Translations under genes and position numbers: made by a program | Shown here: positions 56,345 through 64,000 of the stretch, piece by piece | Layout of the letters: each line of letters begins with the position of its first letter | Numbering within the stretch: position 1 is the first letter of the stretch | The notes under the pieces: model-generated | Told to the model about the DNA's origin: nothing | Databases searched by the model: none | Seen by the model: only the letters and a program-made list of their open reading frames with translations | Assembly: GCF_001704415.2 (NCBI RefSeq) | Contig: NW_017189517.1 | Span: 10,179,167 to 10,243,166, forward strand | From: Capra hircus | Taxonomy: Eukaryota; Chordata; Mammalia; Artiodactyla; Bovidae | DNA: 64,000 nucleotides | Direction of reading: 5' to 3'

Positions 56345-56640
56345 TAATTTTATAAACTCATTGAAGTAAACCTTTATATACAGAAAAGTGCACAAATCAT
56401 GCTAGTGAATTTTCGTAAAGTAAATACAGCCATTGTAACCATCACCCAGATTGAACAGTTGTAGAGTTTTACTAGCATCTTGAAAGTCCACCTCTTGTCT
56501 CCTTCCAGTCACCTCCACTTCTCACAAAGGTAACCACTATTCTGCCTGCTATCACCAAAGAATCATTTTGACTAAGATTTCCAATTGTTCCTTATCCTCA
56601 CTAGCAGTTGGTATCATCAGTATTATTTATCTTAGCCCTT
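56345..56640 (-). mobile_element. L1M-type relic
   Basis: CCATTGTAACCATCACCCAG and AAAGGTAACCACTATTCTGC, the old L1 3' wording also seen near 1500. Confidence 0.6.
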
Positions 56641-56689
56641 CTAACAAGTCTATAGTATTGTCTCATTATAGTTTTGATTTGACTAATGG

Positions 56690-56925
56690 GGCTTTCCATG
56701 TGGCGCTAGTGGTAAAGAACTTGCTTGCCAATGCAGGTTAGATGTTAGAGACATAGGTTCAATCCCTGGGTTGGGAAGATCCCTGGAGGAGGGCAGGCCA
56801 ATACATCCCAGTATTCTTGCCAGTATTCTTGCCTGGAGAATCCCATGGACAGAGGAGCCTGGCAGGCTGCATAGGGTCACAAAGAGTTGGACATGACTGA
56901 AGCAACTTAGCATGCATGCAGTGGC
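56690..56925 (+). mobile_element. Bov-tA SINE with internal duplications
   Basis: Head GGGCTTTCCATGTGGCGCTA and B box GGTTCAATCCC. It has a 14-nt tandem duplication (CAGTATTCTTGC twice, near 56810-56832) and an extra GTTAGATGTTAGAGACAT in the head. Confidence 0.9.
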
Positions 56926-57004
56926 TAATGATGTTGACCATCGCTGCATGTGCTCATTTGCTATCCACATGTCTACTTGTGTGCTAACATCCTCCATAAA
57001 TATA

Positions 57005-57215
57005 GAACATAATCGTTTAAGAAAATTATTTGAAAATAATTGAAATAATTATTTTGTGATTATTATTACACAATAATATATAATAACATACTATTATATA
57101 TTACTATTGTTATATAATTAATCATAATTATTGCAAACAATAATAATTATTTGAATAAATAAGTAAAAATAATAAATAATAATAAATATTATTAATAATA
57201 GCTATTATTTCAAAC
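57005..57215. repeat. AT-rich low-complexity block
   Basis: About 210 nt of almost pure A/T, with ATAATTATT and AATAATAAT motifs. Confidence 0.9.
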
Positions 57216-57264
57216 AATCCCCTCGAAGGGGATATCCTTTGAGCGTAACAATTCTTCCAAGAGG

Positions 57265-57460
57265 CAGATTAGGGTGGTGGAAATAGGCAGATCTCAGTAG
57301 CAGGCATTTCAGACTACCCTATGTGCTGTGGGATCTTAGGCATATCTTTGAACCTCTTTGTGCCTTGGTTGCTTTGCCTAAGAAGCAAGGATAATAATAG
57401 TTCTTGCTTTATAGTCTGGGTCTGAGGATTAGATGAGAAAATTATGCAAGGTTCTATGCT
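57265..57460 (+). mobile_element. MIR SINE relic
   Basis: MIR wording: TGTGCTGTGGGATCTTAGGC, CATATCTTTGAACCTCTTTG, then CTGAGGATTAGATGAGA. Confidence 0.75.
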
Positions 57461-57868
57461 TCATGCCTGAGATGGTCAGTGTTCATCAGTGTCTCTCTGC
57501 CCTTCTGGCAAAGCCTGGAAAGAGGCAAGAAAGAGAAGGTTGTCCTTGAGGCAGTCAACTGCTTACTATCTGAGAGAGAAAGGATGAGAGATTCTTCTTT
57601 CTCTAGCTCTAAGGGTAAAAAAACCTCTAGAGTTGTGTTCTGGGGGTAGGATTCTGTCCCCTCACTTCCTGCTGCCTCCCCAGCCCCAGCCCACCAAGCA
57701 GTAGGAGCAATCTGTTTTGAAGGAAATTCTATGAGAAATTCTAGTCATAACTGGGCTTTTGGACAATTTAAATACCTCCTGCTGTGTGTCTAGCAGAGAG
57801 ACACAAGCCCCATGGCATCTTTCTGTATAAGTCCCCCAAGTTCTCCCATTGATGTTTCCTGCGGGAGG
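57461..57868. other. Intergenic, nothing recognised
   Basis: About 400 nt between a MIR and a Bov-tA; no repeat or exon identified. Confidence 0.5.
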
Positions 57869-58080
57869 ATTGGGCTTCCCTGGCAGCTCTCCTGCCTGCC
57901 AATGCAGGAGACACAGGAGACCTGGGTTTGATCCCTGGGTAGGGAAGATCCCCTGGAGAAGGAAATGGCAACCCACTCCAGTATTCTTGCCTGAAGAATC
58001 CCACGGACAGAGGAGCCTGGCGGGCTACAGTCCAGGGTGTCACAGAGTTGGACATGACTGAGTGACTAAACAACAACAAT
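57869..58080 (+). mobile_element. Bov-tA SINE
   Basis: Head GGGCTTCCCTGGCAGCTCTC (A box decayed), B box GGTTTGATCCC, and BovA body ending GGACATGACTGAGTGACTAA and a CAACAACAATAAT tail. Confidence 0.92.
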
Positions 58081-58134
58081 AATGGCAGGACTGCACAAGC
58101 GCCCTTGATAACTACTCGATATCAAGTAGTTAGT

Positions 58135-58370
58135 GTCTGTTCAGCAAATATTTGCCCAGGACTTAGCAAGCACTAGGCTCTCTGATATGTCTGGGGAACC
58201 AAAATGAGAAAGAAAAGAGTGCTAGTTAAGGAGAAAAGCATGGAGGAGGAAAGTTCCTGGAAGAAGTGACACTAGTGGAATTTTCTGGGTGAGGGAAGAA
58301 TGCTTTCCAGGTACAGGGACTAGCCCAGGCAAGGACCCAGAGGCTGGAGCCCATGGGCTCTTTCTCTTCC
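58135..58370 (-). mobile_element. L2 LINE relic, reverse
   Basis: L2 antisense wording: GTTCAGCAAATATTTGCCCA, GGACTTAGCAAGCACTAGGC, then CTAGCCCAGGCAAGGACCCA. Confidence 0.6.
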
Positions 58371-59524
58371 TGAGTCTGCAGTCTTGGGACCACAGCCTTG
58401 CTCTGGGCTCTGCACAGTATCTATCCCAGGGTTTTCCAATGTGCCCTTAAAATGGAGCATCACCTAATGAGGACTTTATAGTAAAAACACCCTCTTTGTT
58501 CCAGGGTGAAGGGTCTCAGGGATCAAGTGCTGCATGGGTGAGTAAATTTGGGGGCACCCTTCTCTCTTCAGAAATCAGCCTGGTATGCTTGAACATAAAA
58601 GACCTGTCTGTGTGCTTCTAGCTCATTTTTTACCTCCCTTGCTGCAGTCTCGGACTACCTTCTGCATTTCCCCCCGAGTCCAGAACTTCAGTAAACTGGT
58701 TCCTACCTCTTATTCCCCTGAATTCTGCCATGTAGCCTCTCCCTGGGGCCCTAATCTATCTCCACATTAATTCTTCTTCTTGACTTACTTTGTTCAAGGT
58801 TCTCTCTTCTCCCTGCCCCCACCTCAGCTTCTAACTCTTCTCCTCCAGGCTTTCTTCTTCAGTTCTGACTGAAGGCTCAGGCAGTCCTTCCCAGATCCCT
58901 TCTGCATCTGTTCAACAACCTCTTGGGGCTATTTCTCAAATGAGAGCTTCTGCTCCCAACTTGTGTCCCAGGTCTCCTCCCAGGAGACTGTCCTCTTCAT
59001 GGGGACTGACTTAGGTGCCCTCCAGTTCTCCCACAGTGTCTCCTGGGGTCAGCCTCAAGGTTTCTGAAATGGGGAAACTGAGGCTCAGAAAAGAAGGGTG
59101 ACTTACCAGAGTCTGGCAGCAATTTAGTAACAGAGTAAAACTAGCCCAGGCCTCCAGACTTCTAGCCAATGCTCTTTCCCAGGAATCAGGCTGCCTCTCA
59201 GAAGGCTCCGATGTTGTTGCTGCCATCAGCTCCCACCCACTGACTGCACCAGGCACCCATCTCTCTCAGCACTTCCTTCCTGACCCACTTCATTAAGACT
59301 GAAGCTGGCCTGTCCAAGCTTCTGACTCAGCAGCCCAGCAAAGAACATCCAGCCCTGTCTGCATCTGGCTAAGGGAACACCCAAGGCAGGAAGCCTTTTT
59401 TTTTCCCATCTGGCAGTGTGCGGGATGCAAAAGAAGTTGAGGGAAGTCAATGAAATGGTAAGATGTCAGCGACTAAAGGGAAGGGGTGGGAGGTGAAAGC
59501 GTTATATCAAAACATTTAGGATTC
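58371..59524. other. Intergenic; MIR at about 59060-59200
   Basis: Mostly unique GC-average DNA. A MIR is visible (GGGGAAACTGAGGCTCAGAA, GTGACTTACCAGAGTCTGGC). The rest shows no exon or repeat that I recognise. Confidence 0.55.
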
Positions 59525-59725
59525 TGGAGACATTCCTGACTGTCCAGAGGTCAAGACTCCGAGCTTCTACTGCAAGGGGCACAGGTCTTATCCCTGGTTG
59601 AGAAACAGAGATCCTGCACACTACATGTTTTGGCCAAATATATATATATATGTATGGAAAAGTTCAAAAGGAAAAAAAGGTAGTAATATCCCTTTAAGAA
59701 TTTCCCAAAAAAAAAAAAAAAAAAG
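59525..59725 (+). mobile_element. Degenerate CHR-type SINE plus A-runs
   Basis: GACATTCCTGACTGTCCAGA and GGGGCACAGGTCTTATCCCT are decayed CHR head words, followed by (TA)n near 59638-59652 and A18 near 59708-59725. Confidence 0.55.
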
Positions 59726-60086
59726 ATTTAGGATTTCTAGTTAAATACATTTGAGTAACAGAAATATATTTACTGACTTAGAAGGACCCCTGTGATACAC
59801 TGTTAGTGCAAATATGGCAAAAATAGAATGTTCCCATAGTTCTACTTCTGTACAAATAAGTTGAGAGTGTCCCCAAAGTGCCTATAAGCAGTAGTTAGAA
59901 ATTGGCTGTATGTTCCCTTCTACTCTCTGCACCAATGTTAATTTTTGCCTAGAGAGTAATGGTTGACAAAGACTACAACCTTGGAGAGCTGCTGTAACAC
60001 AGGCATTCACTTGCAAATAACTGGAGCCAAGAACTTTTCTCTTTCACAATGTGCCACAGTGAATGGTGCCATCTTGTTCAATGTGG
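59726..60086. other. Intergenic, nothing recognised
   Basis: About 360 nt without an identified repeat or exon. Confidence 0.5.
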
Positions 60087-60089
60087 ATA

Positions 60090-60237
60090 TATTATTATTT
60101 TTTAATATATTTATTTACTGGGTGCACTGAGTCTTAGTTGTACCATGCAGGATCTAGTTCCCTGACCAGGGATCGAACCCTGGCCCTCTGCATTGGGAAT
60201 GCAGAGTCTTAGCCACTAGACCACCAGGGAAGTCCCT
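60090..60237 (-). mobile_element. CHR-type SINE, reverse
   Basis: TTTTTTAATATATTTATTTA tail, GAGTCTTAGTTGTACCATGC body, and end CCACCAGGGAAGTCCC. Target duplication TGTTCAATGTGGAT / TGTTCAGTGAGGAT (two mismatches). Confidence 0.88.
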
Positions 60238-60460
60238 GTTCAGTGAGGATCTGGAATGGCTCCCACCAGAGAACATCTACATCTAATGCAACATCTAATC
60301 CAGTCAGGGGTCTTGACATCAAGATGTTTTCTGACTTGGAGGAGCAGGAAGCTCTGGGGACCCCTATTGTCACAGGATCACTGATGCCTACAGATCTCTT
60401 TCCTGACATGAGGGTCCCAACTATATCTAAAGCCTGTTCAAATAAGCAACAGGATTGACA

Positions 60461-60930
60461 CTTGCAGTGGTTTGAATAGCTTCACCCCTCCCCCGCCAAA
60501 TTCTTGTCCACCCGGAATCTGTGAATGTGAACTTAGTTGGAAATAGAATCTTTGCAGATATTACTTAAATTAAGATGACCTCATACTGAAGTAGGACGGG
60601 CCCTAATTCAATGACTGATGTCTTCACATGAAGAGGAAAATTTGGACATGGACTCAAATTGAGGGAAGATGGCAATGTGAGGATGGAGGCAGAGATTGGA
60701 GTGATGAAGCCAAAAGCCAAGGAATGGCAAGGATTGCTGGCTGTCACCAGATGCTGGAAGAGGCCAAGAAGAACTCTTCCCTAGAGCCTTTGGAGGGAGC
60801 ACATCCCTGCCAAAACCTTGATCTCAGACTTCTGGCCTCCAGAACTGTGAAAGACTACATTTCTGTTGTTTTAAGCCACTCAGTTTGTGGCACTGTATTA
60901 AAGCAGTCATTGGAAAGCAATACCACACAT
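60461..60930 (+). mobile_element. Solo LTR of ERVL-MaLR (MLT1/MST type)
   Basis: A decayed endogenous-retrovirus-like LTR of about 470 nt, starting near TGCAGTGGTTTGAATAGC. It contains CTGGCCTCCAGAACTGTGA and TTCTGTTGTTTTAAGCCACT, hallmark phrases of mammalian MaLR LTRs. No internal coding region is present on either side, so it is a solo LTR. Subfamily not resolved. Confidence 0.75.
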
Positions 60931-61389
60931 CTTTGAAAATAAAAAATGACTCCATCTTCCAAAATGTTGCTCTAGTTGAGATGCAAGGTGAAAGATGCTC
61001 ATCAATAGAGGACACACTTTCAAGCCTGGGGACTGTGTGGTCCCTCTGGTTATGCTCTACACTGGTCTATACATGCATAGAGAAATAAATCTGCAAAGAA
61101 CCCCAAGACTTGTCTTTGAGTCATAAATTCTGGGAGATTTTTATCTTTTTGCTTTAACTTGTATTTTCTAAGTTTCCCACATGGCTATGTATTGCTTGTG
61201 TAAAATATGTGTATATACATCTACCTGGCATCTACTTATCCATCTACTGATCTTTAATTACTAGTACGCTTATATACTCAAAGAATTTTCCAAGTCAGAT
61301 AACCTTCATTTCTTATGGATCCAAGGCTAGGAACTACTCCTGAAAAGCCCAGTGGTGGGGAATGTAGACAATAATAAAACCCTGTATCT
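60931..61389. other. Intergenic, nothing recognised
   Basis: About 460 nt without an identified repeat or exon. Confidence 0.5.
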
Positions 61390-61700
61390 GTGTGGTATTC
61401 CATGCTCTTTAAAGAGCACTCCTCATCAATCCATTCAATGCCATACCCTCCTGTGGTGGATAAAGAATCTGAGACTCAGAGAGTTGTTGAGGAACTTGTC
61501 TAAGGTTTCATAGCAAATAACTCATAGGGCTGTGACTAGCACTCATGGTCCCAACACCTGGTCCAGTAGCACTTTCTAGAACGTAAGATCTATAAAGACA
61601 CTGCTTTTTGTCTGTCTTGTTCTCCTAGCCCTTATATCTCCAGCACTTAGAATGGTGCCAGGTACACAGTACGTGATCAGTACCTTTTCAGTGAATGGAT
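61390..61700. mobile_element. MIR-type relics (two)
   Basis: About 61390-61580 (AATCTGAGACTCAGAGAGTT, GGTTTCATAGCAAATAACTC) and about 61600-61700 (CCAGCACTTAGAATGGTGCC, AGGTACACAGTACGTGATCA). Confidence 0.65.
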
Positions 61701-62585
61701 GTGACAAAAGCAAGCTTCTCCTTAGAAGCATTTTCTGCTACTAAGAACATTTTTGTTCAGACCAAGCTTTGTGCTCTGCAGAAGATACCCCACTCTCTTC
61801 TCAATCCCTGTCCTTCCACACAACCTCCTCCTTTGCCTCCATCCCCCAAAGGGTAGCTAATTTCCAAGGCTGACCTCTCAGATCACCTACAGGGATAACC
61901 CCAAGTGGTGTGGTTCAAAGTGAGTCTGGAAAAGGGTCCTCATCCAAAAATAATGCCACTCAACAAAAAGATCCAGGGTCAAGAGGAGGGCAGGCTTTGC
62001 CAGTGGGTGGGGTTGTCAACCTCAGAATGATTTATTTGGTTCTGAGACAAGGAATAGGACATATCAAGAAATACTGACACACAATAAGGGGACTATACCC
62101 AATATTTTATGATAACTGTAAATGAAAAGTAATCTTTAAAAACTGTATACAGATAAAAATTAAAGTGAAGGAAAAAGAAAGAATTATTAACAGAGAAAAG
62201 ACATACACACGGAGGAAATGGCAGCAAGGTGGATGGAAAAGAGTGTCAGTTCAGAAAGAGGACATGAGAAGTACAGAAAATGTACCAAAGTGAGTCTAGA
62301 AGGAAGACTTGGTGAAACAATGGGAAAAAGGAAGTGAGGTGGGGCAGGCGGAAAACACTCCCACCTAGCCTTTCATCTTCGCCCAACCCCCAGTCCTCAC
62401 ATCCTCTCCTAAGGCTACCCCTCCACACAGGTGACATCTTCCCACAAGGCCTTGTGTGTGGGGTGAGGTGGAGGGGGTGACTCCCTGAAGGCAGGCTTTG
62501 TACAGAGGGGCTGGCTGCCACCCCAGGTCTCCTTTTTAAGTGCAAATTTCCGGGAAGCTTTAAAGTTGCTCCCTGCCCTGCCTGG
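61701..62585. other. Intergenic; L1-tail fragment at about 62040-62175
   Basis: Contains a short forward L1-tail-like piece (GACTATACCCAATATTTTAT, then GATAACTGTAAATG). The rest is unrecognised. Confidence 0.5.
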
Positions 62586-62797
62586 GGGGTTTCCTAGGTG
62601 CCTTAGTGGTAAAGAATCCTTTTGCAATGCAGGAGAGAAAGGTTCTATCCTTGAGATACAAGATCCCCTGGAGAAGGAAATGGCAACCCAATCCAGTATT
62701 CTTGCCTGAAAAATTCCATGGACAAAGGAGCCTGGTAGGCTACAGTCCATGGGGTCCCAAAGAGTCAGACACCTACCAACTGAGTGACTAAACAACA
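62586..62797 (+). mobile_element. Bov-tA SINE
   Basis: Head GGGTTTCCTAGGTGCCTTAG, decayed B box GGTTCTATCC, and BovA body with CTGAGTGACTAAACAACA tail. Confidence 0.9.
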
Positions 62798-64000
62798 GTA
62801 ACAAAGCCCTGACTCAGAGGGTGTGGGTGTAGCTACTTTTCAGGCTGAGAAGGACTGGGTTTCTGGAAGCCCAGAAGCCAAGGACTTCAATTGGAGAAGG
62901 GGATGGAGTGGGGGCTTCTGAGCACAGAGGTCAGGGAGCAGAGCTCTGGGGACTCCTCAGGATTTCACAATTCTCCTTTTCCCATTTAGCCAGGACAACA
63001 AAAGGAAGCTTAAAAAGAATTATGGGCCAATTAACTGAAGGTAAGGAAGTTACTTAAAAAGGAATGCCTACACCCGGGCACCATTGTCTTAATTAAAGAC
63101 CATTCCTGGCTAATTTATTTGAGGAGAGGGGTGCTATTTTCACGGCAAAAGATTTCAAGAGATCACATATTGATGTGGTTCAATTACTAATTCTCCAATT
63201 TTTGTACTTCCAAACAAAAGACCTGTCTCAAAATCTACTCCCAACTGCACGCAAAATAGACATTTGCAGCTTAAGACACAAGAATTTTCCATCCATAGAG
63301 TGGGTATCCATAAAGTTGATGAACAAGGAAAATTACTGCATTTTCAGAGTTAGCTCCTCTGAAACCGGAAATGTGACAGAGCTGACTTAGAGCTAAGACT
63401 TTCTCTTACTCCTGTAAGAAAGAGGAAAGGCTGTGTGCAAGGTAGCAGTGATGTGCAAAAACCACAGTAGAGGTTTTGTAAAGAAGAGCAATTGTGGCTT
63501 TTGCACAAGTTATTCCTAAACCGAGGCTGGGGACGGCATATGACACCTTTCAAAGCAGCTTCTGGACTGGTATTTCACTGAAATGAAGAAGATCTCTGAG
63601 CAAGACCGGAAAGCCAAAACTCTGTTTCATGACCTCTGCAGGAAAGTAATGGTTGCATTATGGAACATTCTAGAATGGCAGGCTCAAACCGTGGTGCGGA
63701 AGAATAGTAGGCCTTTTTGGGTGGGAGGGGGAGAGGCAGGGAAAATATAATTCCCAATTAGGTTTCTGATAGATTTTCCACTCTCTCTCCCCACCCCCTC
63801 ACTTACTTCTGTGCTTCTTCTTTAGCCATCTGCTCTAGCACAGGGGATTTGATTCAATAGCTGGAAAAAGGATGTAGAGGAAACAGAGGAAAAAAGGTAA
63901 TGTCAATCTCAGGAAGTCCAGAATATTTTTAAATCAAAAGCTGCCTGCGCATATATAGAGAATCTACATCACGTACCCATTACACTGGGAGTGCCCCTAA
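62798..64000. other. Intergenic, repeat-poor end of window
   Basis: 1.2 kb with no repeat or exon that I recognise. By human gene order the next gene in this direction would be VGLL1, but none of its coding sequence is seen. Confidence 0.5.

Noticed and set aside
58113..58136. Small inverted repeat TAACTACT / AGTAGTTA
   Set aside because: Eight-base arms are expected by chance in 64 kb.
60461..60930. Possible retroviral gene remnant beside the LTR
   Set aside because: No gag, pol or env-like frame on either side; it is a solo LTR.
62798..64000. Search for VGLL1 exons at the right edge
   Set aside because: None of the remembered VGLL1 peptide sequence appears in any frame; the gene is probably beyond the window.

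Overview
This is vertebrate nuclear DNA from a ruminant X chromosome. Two multi-exon genes are recognisable, with GT-AG introns and short exons. The interspersed repeats are those of pecoran ruminants: Bov-tA and Bov-A2 SINEs, CHR-type tRNA-Glu SINEs, and BovB (RTE) LINE ends whose 3' half matches the SINE tails. Older mammalian repeats (MIR, L2, L3/CR1, L1M, MER1-like and Tigger-like DNA transposons, a MaLR LTR) lie between them. CD40LG beside ARHGEF6 places the window in the region syntenic to human Xq26.3, shown here in the opposite orientation to the human map. I cannot settle the species (cattle, sheep, goat, buffalo, deer) from the sequence alone.

Layout: 1-20749 (+) holds the last 12 coding exons of ARHGEF6 (alpha-PIX/Cool-2), 381 codons plus stop, from the end of the DH domain through the PH domain, the linker, the GIT-binding region and the C-terminal coiled coil. 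Its 3' UTR follows, to about 22.6 or 23.0 kb. 23.0-32.56 kb is the tail-to-tail intergenic region, mostly old repeats; a repeat-poor kilobase (31.39-32.56 kb) lies beside the CD40LG 3' end. 32.56-45.21 kb (-) is the complete CD40LG gene: 5 coding exons, 786 nt including the stop, 261 residues. Its promoter lies to the right of 45.21 kb. 45.3-64 kb is upstream intergenic DNA dense in young ruminant SINEs, one L1 3' half and one BovB end; I found no coding exon there.

The two genes are convergent and functionally separate. ARHGEF6 encodes a Rac/Cdc42 exchange factor that works with PAK and GIT proteins. CD40LG encodes the T-cell TNF-family ligand for CD40. Both 3' UTRs carry a dinucleotide repeat, UG in the ARHGEF6 message and CA in the CD40LG message, so the two transcripts contain complementary tracts.

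No new multi-gene system is evident. The best non-routine signals are: a long near-perfect inverted repeat 190 bases downstream of a 21-nt ARHGEF6 microexon; a perfect 13-base foldback at the broken end of a SINE in CD40LG intron 1; a SINE with three tandem tRNA-like heads; TA-rich palindromes about 650 bases upstream of the CD40LG transcription start; and a G-run tract in the CD40LG 3' UTR.
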